Source: Golubevia sp. BC0850 (lineage: Eukaryota > Basidiomycota > Exobasidiomycetes > Golubeviales > Golubeviaceae). From it: a stretch of 64,000 bases of DNA. The notes beneath the pieces were generated by a model, which was not told where the DNA came from, did no database searches, and saw nothing but the letters and a program-made list of their open reading frames with translations. The stretch covers positions 543,432 through 607,431 of the forward strand of contig JAAVVG010000020.1 of NCBI GenBank assembly GCA_012976225.1. Direction: 5' to 3'. A program made the translations under genes and the position numbers. Of the stretch, positions 50,181 through 60,830 are shown one piece after another. Every line of letters begins with the position of its first letter. The first letter of the stretch is position 1.

Positions 50181-51583
50181 GAACCTTCACAGCTCAGGAG
50201 ATCACTGATATTCTTGTTACAGAGTTTGCAGCTCCTTTGATACTCACGACATAAGTCGATTCCAGAATCAGATGATTGAGGCTTAAAATCAAATTGACAG
50301 TTCTATTTCAACCTTGCACGCCCATCTTCCAGCTTACGTTGGATCATTTATGGCGTCAATCTCTGCCAGTTTGTCAACTATCTCTTGGTCCTAGCAAAAA
50401 GAGATCATACTCTGACCAAGGTTTGGGTCTCAGCAGTCATGATATTGAATTCAGCGGTGTGCCTGCACAATGTTTACTTTGACTGGTCCTTTTCAATCAC
50501 TGGATTTACCGCTGGTGCAACCAGTCAGCTCAGTCATTTGAATGGAAACGTCGTAGCCTCGTACTCGGTGGTTGTGATGTGAGTATCTCTGGTTCGCAGT
50601 TCAACGTTCAAGGATCAACCTTCTCATCTAGGGTACTCAAATGATCTCTCCCTCTCAAGACTTGGAACCCACGTTCTTTCAAGGCTGGTCCAACTCTTCT
50701 GGCTAGGTTGTGTCAACCGACTTCTGGCTTCTCGACTTAGGCTTTCATGGGCTCTCACGATTCCAATCGGAATCACCTCGTTCGCATCGTTCATTCTTGC
50801 AGTATCAGTCGCAGTTTCTCTCCCAGGTCGATGTTGACGGACCAAACTGGCCTACTCCATTAATCTGTGAGTATTCCGTAAAAGAGGATTGCTTACTCTA
50901 GAGGAGACAGAGTGACGTGACAAGCTTCTGATGCCAGTTGGTCGCTTTTTCACTTTTCTTCAACACTCTCCTCGCAGCAATTCTTCTGAGAATTGTTGTG
51001 GCTCTGGACCTACTCGTTGATCTATCTATCTTAACAGTCATCGTCATTCAGTTGACTTTGATGAGAAGAAGCTCAATTCATCTCAAAAGAACTGTCTCAA
51101 AACTTTCTTACATCTTCTGTGGCGTTCCGGCCCTGAGCACTCTTATCATGATTGGAGAACTTGTCATCAACGCTCCAGTAACAGTGAGTATGCGCTGTTC
51201 TGAAATGGCCTCATTGAGCTGACACTGTGGCCAGCAATTTTCAATTCTAACTCTCGCAGACATCTAGCTACGTCAAAATCAGCATCACTCTCGCTCCCTT
51301 GATCCCTCCAGTTTATACAACCGGAATGCTTTTTATACTCAACGCAAGAACAGAACTTCGGTTGACTAGAAGACAGATTCAAATTTCACAAGACAAAGGG
51401 AAAGCTCTAATTCCTGGACTGAACTTCACAGTCGAGCTTCCTACGACGACCAGAGACATTCCACTCGAGTCTGCCAATACTTCTGGGTACTATGGAAACG
51501 GAAGAGTGGAATCAGTTCCTGCATTCTCCGCAGAGAAAGATAAGGAATTTCATGAAAATAAACTGGACCAGTCGGAAGCCTGA
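50172..51583 (+). pseudogene. Seven-helix membrane protein (DUF6534-like), copy A, probably inactive
   Basis: Exons by comparison with copy B: 50172-50250, ~50332-50580, ~50650-50870, ~50978-51181, 51260-51583. Recognisable helices include WIIYGVNLCQFVNYLLVLA, VSAVMILNSAVCLHNVYF and AILLRIVVALDLLVDLSILT. The last helix block ends LIPPVYTTGMLFILNAR, the signature end of the basidiomycete DUF6534 membrane family. Two lesions are visible: the first donor reads AT instead of GT (ACGAC|ATAAGT at 50251, where copy B has GTTAGT), and exon 3 carries a frame change near 50830 that brings a TGA. The fourth and fifth exons and the cytoplasmic tail are open. Confidence 0.65.
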
Positions 51584-52197
51584 CGAGGTGAGTTTCGAGA
51601 CTGGCAACGTCTAGAACAGCTGCCAAATTGCTTTCAGTATCATATGAGTCTCACCTGACCGAAAGTACTTGATCTTTCACTCTCTTTGCGATACAGGCGG
51701 ATCTTGTCGTTCTCTTTGCGTGCGTTGTCACCTGCTCCGTCTCTTCTTTGCTCATCTTCCTTTGGCAATTTCTCCCTCTCACCTTCCTCCGAGTCTGTGC
51801 TTGGTGATGTCACTTGGTCTTTGATTCTTTCTTGCCCATGCTCAATTTTGATTCTGGCTACATGTTGCATCTCTTGAGAGATTCTAGATGTGACTGCGTG
51901 AGTTCCAAAGGCGGGTGGGAGGCAGCATAAAGCACGTCTAGCTGAAGAAGCTATTGAACCGTCTACTTTCCATGCAGAAGTCGAGAGTGGTAGAGAAACA
52001 GGCAGGATTGAGAAAAAGTAGCGAGATTGTTAGTCGATGGTCCGAATCTCCATCTCATCCTCCCTACTTCGTATTTTTTGCGTTGGAGGAAGAGTGATCC
52101 TCGGTTCCATCTCTGTTGCTGTGAGGACAACATCTCTGTGTTGAATAGAAAAGTTGAGCCTCGGAACACCAGGTCTGAAGCTAACTAGAAGCGAAGC
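51584..52197. other. Spacer without a supported gene
   Basis: About 600 bases after copy A. No convincing frame; pyrimidine-rich stretch near 51670-51790. Confidence 0.4.
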
Positions 52198-52464
52198 TTA
52201 AGAAAGTGTGGCTTGAGAAAGTGTGACTCTAGAAGAGGTGCCTGTTTCGTCAGATTTGTCTCTCCTTCTCTTTTTGATGGAAGCATCAGGAAATTCTTCT
52301 TTGGCTGCAGGAAAGGGACATGAAAAAGCACACCTAGATTTCCATTGCAGAGCATCAATCCATTCAGTCGGGCCTAAGGGCATAAGTAATCTGACGACAA
52401 AGCAGAGATGACTGTTGAAATTAAAGAGAACGAGGGCTAGAAATACATAGAGAAAACCTGACAT
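52198..52464 (-). CDS. Possible small secreted protein
   Basis: 88 residues from the ATG at 52464. The first ~28 residues are strongly hydrophobic (SGFLYVFLALVLFNFNSHLC), which could be a signal peptide or a single helix. Then a short Cys-containing stretch (CAFSCPFPAA) and a basic KKRRR cluster follow. Family unknown. It lies 147 bases downstream of the next gene's stop on the same strand, so it could instead be part of that gene's 3' untranslated region. Confidence 0.3.
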   Translation of the reverse strand: MSGFLYVFLALVLFNFNSHLCFVVRLLMPLGPTEWIDALQWKSRCAFSCPFPAAKEEFPDASIKKRRRDKSDETGTSSRVTLSQATLS

Positions 52465-52610
52465 TCTCAAAGTACATCATGGTGCGGAAAGCAATAGATG
52501 GAAAGATCCTTTTTGAGTCTTCAACGGGACAGAGAAGGGTGCAGAAAAGAGTCAGTTCAGCCAATCTCATTTGAGTTAGAAGAACAGAAAGCTGAGCTTA
52601 CCTGAAGTCC

Positions 52611-52947
52611 TTAGCATTTTGGTCCGGGACAGAATCCGAATCCCGGAGCACCATTACTGGTGAGCACCCTGCTTCGTTGTCCTGGGTTTCCTGGAGCACC
52701 TTCAGCGGTGATTTGTCTGCGGGGATATGGATTTCCTGGGGCTCCAGCGGAGGAGAAACTCTCATCAGCGATTCTAAGGTAGTTTGTCCTTCCATTGTTG
52801 GGTTCAACGATCTGTCGAGAAATTGAATCAAGATGGAGATTAGTAGAGAAGAAAGTCTTAAAAGGTGAGTTGTCTTCTACTCACAACTGGAAGAGCCGAG
52901 GAGACAACTAAAAGAGCGAGAGACGCTGCGACAATTTGAAGCTTCAT
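52611..52947 (-). CDS. Tiny secreted precursor with GAPG repeats and dibasic site
   Basis: Exons 52885-52947 and 52611-52811 join in phase 0 to 87 residues. Residues 1-20 are a signal peptide (MKLQIVAASLALLVVSSALP). The mature part repeats a GAPG module three times: SSAGAPGNPYPRR, then ITAEGAPGNPGQRSR, then VLTSNGAPGFGFCPGPKC at the C-terminus. RR (residues 51-52 by signal-peptide-inclusive count) is a Kex2-type site; RSR between modules two and three is a weaker one. The stop follows directly after the final Cys. The stop codon lies nine bases before a GTAAGC donor, so a 3'-untranslated intron is likely. No family recognised. Function as a secreted signal or modified peptide is inference. 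Confidence 0.75.
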
Positions 52948-53013
52948 TGTGAAGAGGTCGGAAGGTCGAAGAGGATACGAGAGGGAAATTTCTTTTTTTC
53001 TGCTTTTCTGACG

Positions 53014-53024
53014 CCTTCTTATAG
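53014..53024 (-). promoter_or_regulatory. TATA-like element of the tiny secreted precursor
   Basis: Reads CTATAAGAAGG on the minus strand, about 70 bases upstream of the ATG at 52947. Suggestive only. Confidence 0.45.
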
Positions 53025-53580
53025 GAGATCTTCTGCTGGGTGAGCGAAAATTTCGATGATACGTCGGTGACCAGTCCTGCGAGGAGTAAGGTACAGCCGA
53101 GGCAAACAAGGCACGCTTGGGAATTCTTGCTCAAACTCTGAAGGACCTTCAATAACGTTTGGCGAAGGCCGAGGAGATCGAGTGAGAGTTTGCCTTTGAC
53201 GATGGTGTTGTTGTTGAATATCAATGGCGGTTTCGAAGATCCAACTTTTTATTTGAGTTCGAGAGCTAATCGCGAAAGGAGAGCAATCAAAGGTTAGGGC
53301 AGGGAAAGTACGCTAGAACTCCAATCGTCCTCTGCTCGAGTGAGCTCGAAAAAAGACCGCCCGTTCGAATCTCGGATCAGGCTCTTTTTCTCGACTAAAA
53401 GAGGCGTTTTCAAAGGGCCGCTTTATGAGCCTCTAGAGCAATCAAACTGCTACTTGTTGCATATAACCGAAGAGCCTCTCGAAAAGACCATCCTTTCTCT
53501 CCTTCCCTTCTTCTTGAGTCCTCAAACCCAGATCTCACCGTCAACTTTCAAATCTCGAAAGCTTTGGCTTCAAGGAACAA
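53025..53580. other. Divergent promoter region
   Basis: Between the tiny secreted precursor (-) and seven-helix copy B (+). Plus-strand sequence is open from 53340 into the copy B start, but no upstream domain is seen; I take ATG 53581 as the start. Confidence 0.4.
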
Positions 53581-55538
53581 TGAGTGAAGCACCTTATAGA
53601 TATGCTCCAGAGGAAATAACTCAGCTTCTAGTCATTGGTTTCGCTGGACCTCTGATCGTCTCAACGTTAGTTGCTGAGGTTGTGATTGCTCCCTTTCGAC
53701 GTCTTTCACGAATGGAGTTTCCCTCTCTTCTCTGTCTTTTCCCACAGTGTCGCTTTCATTCTCTATGGAGTCAACTGCTACCAGTTCTGCACCTACATTC
53801 AAGGACTTGCAAAGAAGGATCCTCTACTGACCAAGTTATGGGTCTCGATCTTGTGCTTGTTCAATAGCGCTGCAACCACATACCAAGTTTATTACAATTG
53901 GTTATATAGTATCGAGTTCTTTGTCGCTGGATCTACCAATCATCCAGCTTCTGCCAATGGAAACACGGTCGTATTATATTCGGTGGTTGTAATGTGAGTA
54001 GCTTTTTTGCTTCGTTGCCCAACGCGGGCTGACATTTGCTTCCCCTTCTTTTATTCAACGCTCAAGGTTGTCACAGATGTTTTGGATAGTCTGTGTGGAC
54101 GCTATGAGGAATTCCGATCCCAATCCCTGGATCCTCAGTCCGATCGTGTTTGGGAGCATCTGCTCATTCTCGGTAGCCATCGCAATCAGCGTTCTCTCTG
54201 CAGCTAATCCTCAACCTCATGGAGCCTGGCCCTCTCCAAGTGTTTGTGAGTTAAGGTGGAAACAATGAAAGCCTATGGCCACTCTCAGGAGTGCTCGATT
54301 GCGTCTGACCTTCGCGTGTTCTTTCTCTGCTGCCTCATTCTCCAGCGATCCTTTTGAGAATTGTACTAAGTCTGGATTTGGCAGTTGATCTTTCGATCCT
54401 TTTAATCATGCTTGCAGAGCTGCGTAGGATGAGAAAGGAATTCGAACACCTGAAGAAAACTTTCTCCACGTTGACTTACATTTTCATAGGCGTAGCTACC
54501 TTATCAACTTGCTTGATCATCGCTGAACTGATCATCAATGTTCCTCAATCGGTAAGTTGACTCGCTTCAAATGATTTTACAGGCACTGCTTGTTTCCCTG
54601 GCTCGGAAGGCTGACTGCAAATCTTTCATTCTCAGTAGGGAAACCACAACAGTTTGCTCAAAATCACACTGACCTTCGCACCAGTGATTCCTCCTCTGTA
54701 CACGATGTCGATATTGAGTATTCTGAATTCTAGAAACGGTTTCTGGGCCAAGGCTTTGGCTCTCGAAGAAGAGGATCAAGACAGTGAACCGGCAGATCGA
54801 AGACCTCAAATGAACTTCACCAACGAGGTATACTCAAGAGCAGCGGATCGAGATTCAAGACAACTACCTCTACGTGATCATGCCGCTACTGAGCCGGCAA
54901 TTGACATCGAGAGAGAAGCTGGATCGAGAAGATCGAGTGTGGAGGAGTGCGATGATCAGAGGCGGTACAGCAACGATGGAAGCGCTGATCAGATTCAGTC
55001 GACGCAATTTGGGATCCAGAGTGAGTGGGACAAAATTCATTCAAATAACTCTACAGCTCTCTGGAATTACGAACCTTTTACTGAACTTTCACTGACTTCC
55101 CTGTTCTCCTTCTCGAAACTTCTCAGCCATCTAAACTTTCAAACGCTCCAGATGCACGAACCAACAATTGTACTTTTATTTTCAATCTTTCTCGAATGTC
55201 AAATAACAATGCAAGTCATTTCAGACTCTTATACCCTTTCTTCATCAATTCCAACCTTCAGTCTTTTCCAACTTCAGAAGACTTTGAAGATTTTCTTCCA
55301 ACGTCTGTTCCCAACCTTTGAACTTCAATCCCAACTCCTTTTCAGCTTCGCTCGCGTCCAATTTGCAATAATTTTCTGGACCTTTGTCTTTAGCAGTCTC
55401 TGCAGCTGCTTCCCAACCTTTTGGAAGTCTCGAGATGAGATCTGGATGAGTCTTCGAAATGTAAGAGACGGCGTGAGCCCAAGTGAAACATCCTCCCCAG
55501 ATAAGGTAACGAATCGAATCTGCCGAAGGTGGAGCTGA
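53581..55538 (+). CDS. Seven-helix membrane protein (DUF6534-like), copy B
   Basis: Start ATG 53581. Exons approximately 53581-53665, 53748-53995, 54067-54245, 54344-54552 and 54643 onward; introns match those of copy A. Helices include FAGPLIVSTLV, VAFILYGVNCYQFCTYI, WVSILCLFNSAATTYQVYY, ILLRIVLSLDLAVDLSILL, YIFIGVATLSTCLIIAELI and ITLTFAPVIPPLYTMSILS, ending ILNSRNG, the typical DUF6534 end. A hydrophilic Arg/Asp/Ser-rich tail follows. The last exon needs the second of two adjacent acceptors (CAGTAG): using the first would place TAG in frame. The frame runs on to 55538, antisense to the reductase copy B; a GTGAGT at 55020 may end the true exon earlier, so the 3' end is uncertain. Proteins of this family are plasma-membrane-like with unknown ligands. 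Confidence 0.68.
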
Positions 55539-56418
55539 AAGATAACGAACGTGAGCTTCTGCTACAGAGTCAGCGACTGAAAGAGAGCTCGACGTTGAGA
55601 TCTGCGAAGGGGGTAGGACAAGAGCGATACTCACTGCAAAAGAGCGGAAGACGATCTTCTGGCATTTCAGAAGCGTTAGAGATAAGCTGTAGATAGTGAT
55701 GAAAAGGAAAAAGAAGTGAAAGGAAGGTCAGAGATGGCGAGAAGTCGACCAACGAACAGATCTCTCTAGAGGCTGGACTCACGTTGTAAATAGTCTTGCT
55801 CGAAGTGTTCAAGTTGCTCTTATTGACACCATGCTGCTCAGTTCTTCCGGACACCATTGGAGGGGCTAGAGTAGATCCCATTTTGGACAAAATCATAAGC
55901 TGCCTTCTCTGCCAGCTTCTTCGAGACCGAGTAGGAGAAAGCGCCTGTTCCACCAGCCTTGATCGCGTCTTCTTCTGTCGATGGATTCCAATCAGCAGAG
56001 ATATAGGTGAAATCAGGGCTGTTTGGACCTCCTTTGGTGCTGTAGAGAGTGGTGGAGGTCGTGAGATTAGAGGGTAGGACAAAATCAGAGGTGTGGAGTT
56101 CAGAAAGAGATGCCCGTTGAGAGTTCTTTCGGATTTCTTATCGCTGTCAGAAGGTTATTTCTATTCTTATTAGAAGTATGCCATCAACTTTCAAACATTT
56201 AGGAGGGAGATGGAGAGAGCTTTAAGAGCCAAAAGAGCCAAAGGTTGGCTATCCTCTACCTTCACTATCTCCGTCCTATCTCCTCAGACCTCCAGAATTC
56301 TCTCTACTTCGGTTGAGAATAATGTCATCTCCTCGTTTAGATACCTACAAATCAGTGACAGCAGCAAAACTGGAAGTGATACCAATCCTCTTGACCGATT
56401 TCTTCTTATTGGCATACC
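55245..56418 (-). pseudogene. NAD(P)-dependent reductase (Gre2/DFR-like), copy B, 5' end lost to Gypsy insertion
   Basis: The C-terminal exons are well preserved: GTGAFSYSVSKKLAEKAAYD with the YxxxK catalytic pair, then SNASEMPEDRLPLFC, then VAEAHVRYLSAPPSADSIRY and WGGCFTWAHAVSYISKTHPD, ending KTEGWN. The protein resembles extended short-chain reductases of the Gre2/dihydroflavonol reductase type, which reduce small carbonyls with NADPH. The N-terminal Rossmann half is absent: homology to copy A stops at 56418, exactly where the LTR starts. The missing part is not found beyond the other LTR. The remainder could at most make an inactive fragment. Confidence 0.75.
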
Positions 56419-56807
56419 TGTAACGGGGTTAACTAGTAGAAGATAGGTAGAGTGCTAAGGAGGTAGACTTGAGACTTGACAAAGGCTGAGGGCAGTTGGG
56501 AATCAGCGTTGGGAACTTGGTGGCAAAGGCTAAGGGTGGAGTGGCAAAGACTTGAGGTTGAGACTTGACTTAGGGGACTAAGGAACTTGAGCAGGTAGAA
56601 AGGACGTAGGAATTCAATATCAGATGAGGAACTATCTATGTACAATTGGGGAGTGCCTTATATATGTTTGAGAGTTAAGAACAAAGGGATTTAGGAACAA
56701 AGGTTGGAACAATGTAGCACAGGAACAGGGGCAAGGGAACAAGGGACAAAGAGACATGGAGACAAAAGAAAGAACAAAGGGGTCAAGGGTACCAAGGATC
56801 TGTGACA
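56419..56807 (-). repeat. 3' LTR of the Gypsy element
   Basis: 389 bases, TG...CA ends, nearly identical to 61948-62341. Lacks a 5-base GATAG present in the other copy. Confidence 0.95.
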
Positions 56808-56841
56808 GAAGCCCCCTTTTTTAGATCGACACCTGACGATC

Positions 56842-59800
56842 TTAAGCTTGATGTTTGGAGGGTCTTGATGGATTGCTTTGTTCGAAGTGAAGTACAGCTT
56901 CATCATCGTCATCGAAGTCATCAGCAGAGACCCAAGAGTTTTCTGTGGAGTCATAGTCTTTCCAGGAAACAAAGTATTGAAGTTTCTTGTGTCGAAGTCT
57001 TGAGTCTAGAATCTCTTGAATCTCGAAGTGTTCTTCTCCGTCAATGATGTCGGGTGGTGGTGGTGGTGGAAGCTGTCTGGAAGGGAAAGTGTTTGAGATC
57101 CATGGCTCAAGAAGAGAGACGTGAAAGGTGTTGTGGATTTTCATTTGAGGAGGTAAATCAAGCTGATAAGCTACTGAGATAACTTGCTTGATCACTTTGA
57201 AGGGCCCAAGAAAGCGATTGTCTAGCTTCTGGGTGGGTCTTTGAGAAGGAAGGTTTTTGCTTGATAATTTGACTAGTTGTCCAACTTTAAAGACAACAGA
57301 CTTGCGATGGCGGTTGGCGTTTTCTGTGTAGCGATGTTGCGCATTTTTCAATGTTTCTTTTGCAATAGCTTGACTGTGTTGAAGGGACTCAATAAGTTTT
57401 GAGGCAGCAGGGACTGGTGAGTCCATAATCGTGAGATCGGATCTTGGATGGAAGCCATGAAGCAAAAAGAAAGGAGATTGCTTTGTGGAAGAACTTTGAG
57501 AGTTGTTGTACGCGAACTCTGCTAGGGGGAGCAGTTTTGCCCAATTGTCTTGAAGGTGGGTAGTGTACACTCGAAGATACTGCTCTAAGATTTGATTGAT
57601 CCGTTCCGTTTGACCATTTGTCTGGGGATGGAAAGCTGTTGACAGAAGAGGTTGGATCTGGGCCTGTCTTTGAACTTCTTTCCAAAATTGAGCTGTGAAT
57701 GTGGAGCCTCGGTCCGAGACAATGGTGTCTGGAAGTCCATGAAGCTTGAGGAGATTGTTGATGAATTGTTGAGCTAGATGCATTGCAGTGTCTGAGGTGG
57801 ATGCTGGAACAAAGTGTGCCATTTTGGAAAATCTGTCAAGGAAAACCAAGATGGCATCAAAACCTTCACTTTTGGGAAGGGCCACTATATGGTCCATCGA
57901 CATGGAAGACCATGGTCTATCTGGAATGGGTAGTGGCTGTAGAAGACCATTTGGCTTGTGATGGTGATTTTTGGTGCGTTGGCATCTTGGACATTGGCTG
58001 ACATACTTTCCAACATCCTTTGACATTCCAGGCCAGGTGTAAGAGCGAGAGAGAAGCTCTACTAGTTTGTCTCGTCCAGGATGTCCAGCAAGGTGGCTGT
58101 CATGTGCTTGTTCTAAGATCTTGGTGCGAACAGCTTCGTTTTCTGGGACACAAAGTTGGTGTTGATGGAATAAGAGACCAGACTGGACGCTGTATTCTTT
58201 TGGTAGAGGGTTCTGAATGATTGACTGGAGTTGTGGATCTTGAGTGGTGGCTTGAAGAAGTTGGTCTTGAAGATTCAGATGGTCACGACTTGCCTGAGTA
58301 GAGGAGATCGATACATGTTTGTCATTTTCCAGTATTTGTAGTGGCTTGAGAACTTGTCTTGCTTCTTCTCTTATGGCTCGCCCCTCTTCTAAGAGATTGG
58401 AGGGGCGGGATAAGGCATCAGCCTTGTTGTTGAGGTGGCCAGGTCTGTAGATGAGGTTAAATTGATAGTTGCTCAGGGAGTTGTGGCATCGCTGGTGACG
58501 GAGAGTAAGGTGTTTTTGAGGTTGAAGGAAATAAGTGAGGTTCTTGTGAACTGTGTAGATGTTGAAAGGGACGCTTAAGGGTTGAAGATAGTGTCGCCAA
58601 TGTTCCAGGGACTTAACAATTGCAAGTAGCTCCTTGTCGCCTATTGAATAGTTAACTTCGGCAGGCACCATGGAGCGTGAATAGAACGCCACTGGATGCA
58701 TTTTCCTAGAGGTTGGGTCACGTTGGCTTAAGATGGCAGAGATTGCATAGTTGGACGCATCTGTCTCTACAATGGTTTCTCGATCTTGGTGGTAATGTTG
58801 GAGGATTGGGGCCGAAGTGAAGCATTGCTTAAGGTGTTCAAAAGCTTTGGTTGCCTTTGTATCGAAGTTGAATGTTACCCCTTTTCTGAGTAGATGAGTC
58901 ATAGGTTGAATGGTTCTGGAATTGCCAGTGATGAAGCGGCGATAGAAGTTGGCAAAGCCTAGGAAAGCTTGGAGTTTTGTGATGTTTGTAGGGGTTGGCC
59001 AGGAAGTAACGGCTTTGACCTTATCTTGAGACATTGAGACACCAGAAGGTGAGATGATGTAGCGAAGGTATTCAGTGGAGGTGCAGTGGAAGTCGCATTT
59101 TTCCGCTTTACAGTAGAGTTTATTATCCATAAGACGTTGAAGGACCTCTGAAACATGTTGTTGATGTTCTTCTTTATTGTCAGAGAAGATGAGGATATCA
59201 TCAAGGTAAACCAAGACAGTGACATCCAGGAGGTCTTGAAAGATATGATTCATTAGGGCTTGAAAAGTTGCAGGTGCGTTGGTGAGGCCAAATGGCATCA
59301 CTAGGGACTCGAAGTGGCCATAGCGTGTGCGGAAAGCTGTTTTCCATTCATCTCCTTTCTTTATGCGAACCAGGTTATATGCTCCACGAAGATCCAGTTT
59401 AGTGAATATTTTGGCGTGGCGAATCCTGTCCAAGTAGTCAGAGATGAGTGGTAAGGCAAGTCGATTCTTCTTTGTGATTGCATTAAGGCCTCGATAGTCC
59501 ACGCAGAGTCGGAGTTCTCCAGATTTCTTTTTTACAAACAGGACTGGCGCGCCGGCAGAAGATTTTGAGGCACGGATGAATCCTTTGTTCAGGTTTTCTT
59601 TGATGAAGTCTCGTAGGGCGGCCAATTCTGGCTCTGATAGATTGTAAAGTCGTCCAAAAGGTGGATTGGTATTGGCTTCGAGGTCGATACTGTGATCGTG
59701 GTTTGCATGTTGAGGGAGCTTGTCTGCAAGTGTCTTCGAGAAAGCTCCCAGGTACTTGTGGTATTCTTGAGGCAGGGATTCTTTGATGCTCTGGAGGTAC

Positions 59801-60822
59801 TCTGGTGGGTCTGGGATTGAATCTGGAAGGTGAGCTACACCAGAAGATGCAGGTTGCGCAACTGGTCTGCGAGGTTGCTCGATTGTCCCAACAGATGGTA
59901 GCGTTTCTTCAGAGGTAGTGACCCATCCGTAAGAGCTGCAATCATTGAGTAGGTAAGCCATATGGGGGCCCGATACTAGGCTTACTTGGAAATTTAGCTT
60001 TATTGGGGTAGTTACTCTCACTTTGCTTGTTTCTGCAGATTTTTGAAAAGGGTTCGTGACTACAGGAGCTGGTAGTGGTACTGTTATTTGGGCTTGATGT
60101 GATGCTAAGGTACTCAGAGAAGGGTTTGGTCTCAAAGCATTCTTGTGACTAGAGGGGTTCTTGTGACTTGAGGGGTTCTTGGAACTTGAGGACTTGAATG
60201 GGACTTCAGGTGGTGTTTGACTTGATCTTTGAAAAGCGAGGTGTGGGAGCATAGTATTCATGGCATGTGTGACTGAGGTTTCTTGAGGAGCAATGGTTCT
60301 TGTTTCTTGAGAGTTGACAATTTTAGGTTGCTGGCTCTTAGCTGCCAGTCCTATTGCAAGTGGCATGGCACTGACTGCGGTTCTAGAAGTTTGGCAGGAG
60401 GTGTGGCAAAAGGTAGAGTTGAAGGAAAGGGAATTTGTGCGCCAATTGATGTCTAGATTGTGTTTCTTTAACCAAGGGGTGCCGAGAATGAGTTTCAGGT
60501 GATCTAGTTCAACAACAAAGAGAGAATGAACCTCTTTGTGTTCCTTGATCTTGAGTGTAAGGGTGGCATAGTGAGTGACTGGGGAGGCAAATGGAGTTCC
60601 ATTTGCTGTGTAGAATTGGCAAGGTTTTGAAAGTGGAAAAATGGGTAGGTGATTTGAAAGGACCAGATCTTTATGGATCAAGTCGACTTCTGCACCACCA
60701 TCAACAAGTGCGTGGCTAGAGACGTTGATATTTTGATGTTGAAGTTGGCAAGGTAGGAAGATTCGGTCCATAGAGGTGGGTTCTAGAGCGAGGGATTGGG
60801 ATTGGATAGGGGAGGCTTTCAA
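56842..60822 (-). CDS. Gypsy Pol polyprotein with chromodomain
   Basis: About 1326 residues without a stop. In order: an aspartic-protease segment ([16 protein letters not shown], active-site DGG); reverse transcriptase ([48 protein letters not shown] with the YLDD box); RNase H ([15 protein letters not shown]); integrase with zinc-binding HHCC ([15 protein letters not shown]...CPRCQRTK) and the DDE core ([42 protein letters not shown]); and a C-terminal chromodomain ([27 protein letters not shown]). This order defines the chromovirus clade. It lies in the -1 frame relative to Gag with a ~50-base overlap, consistent with frameshifted translation. Confidence 0.95.
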   Translation of the reverse strand: MKASPIQSQSLALEPTSMDRIFLPCQLQHQNINVSSHALVDGGAEVDLIHKDLVLSNHLPIFPLSKPCQFYTANGTPFASPVTHYATLTLKIKEHKEVHSLFVVELDHLKLILGTPWLKKHNLDINWRTNSLSFNSTFCHTSCQTSRTAVSAMPLAIGLAAKSQQPKIVNSQETRTIAPQETSVTHAMNTMLPHLAFQRSSQTPPEVPFKSSSSKNPSSHKNPSSHKNALRPNPSLSTLASHQAQITVPLPAPVVTNPFQKSAETSKVRVTTPIKLNFQVSLVSGPHMAYLLNDCSSYGWVTTSEETLPSVGTIEQPRRPVAQPASSGVAHLPDSIPDPPEYLQSIKESLPQEYHKYLGAFSKTLADKLPQHANHDHSIDLEANTNPPFGRLYNLSEPELAALRDFIKENLNKGFIRASKSSAGAPVLFVKKKSGELRLCVDYRGLNAITKKNRLALPLISDYLDRIRHAKIFTKLDLRGAYNLVRIKKGDEWKTAFRTRYGHFESLVMPFGLTNAPATFQALMNHIFQDLLDVTVLVYLDDILIFSDNKEEHQQHVSEVLQRLMDNKLYCKAEKCDFHCTSTEYLRYIISPSGVSMSQDKVKAVTSWPTPTNITKLQAFLGFANFYRRFITGNSRTIQPMTHLLRKGVTFNFDTKATKAFEHLKQCFTSAPILQHYHQDRETIVETDASNYAISAILSQRDPTSRKMHPVAFYSRSMVPAEVNYSIGDKELLAIVKSLEHWRHYLQPLSVPFNIYTVHKNLTYFLQPQKHLTLRHQRCHNSLSNYQFNLIYRPGHLNNKADALSRPSNLLEEGRAIREEARQVLKPLQILENDKHVSISSTQASRDHLNLQDQLLQATTQDPQLQSIIQNPLPKEYSVQSGLLFHQHQLCVPENEAVRTKILEQAHDSHLAGHPGRDKLVELLSRSYTWPGMSKDVGKYVSQCPRCQRTKNHHHKPNGLLQPLPIPDRPWSSMSMDHIVALPKSEGFDAILVFLDRFSKMAHFVPASTSDTAMHLAQQFINNLLKLHGLPDTIVSDRGSTFTAQFWKEVQRQAQIQPLLSTAFHPQTNGQTERINQILEQYLRVYTTHLQDNWAKLLPLAEFAYNNSQSSSTKQSPFFLLHGFHPRSDLTIMDSPVPAASKLIESLQHSQAIAKETLKNAQHRYTENANRHRKSVVFKVGQLVKLSSKNLPSQRPTQKLDNRFLGPFKVIKQVISVAYQLDLPPQMKIHNTFHVSLLEPWISNTFPSRQLPPPPPPDIIDGEEHFEIQEILDSRLRHKKLQYFVSWKDYDSTENSWVSADDFDDDDEAVLHFEQSNPSRPSKHQA

Positions 60823-60830
60823 AGTTTGAC

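Noticed and set aside
52611-52947. Farnesylated basidiomycete mating pheromone
   Set aside because: The gene has a signal peptide and no CAAX end; the protein ends in Cys itself, so it is not an a-factor-type precursor.
53340-53400. Possible tRNA B box (GTTCGAATC)
   Set aside because: No matching A box or foldable cloverleaf could be drawn around it.
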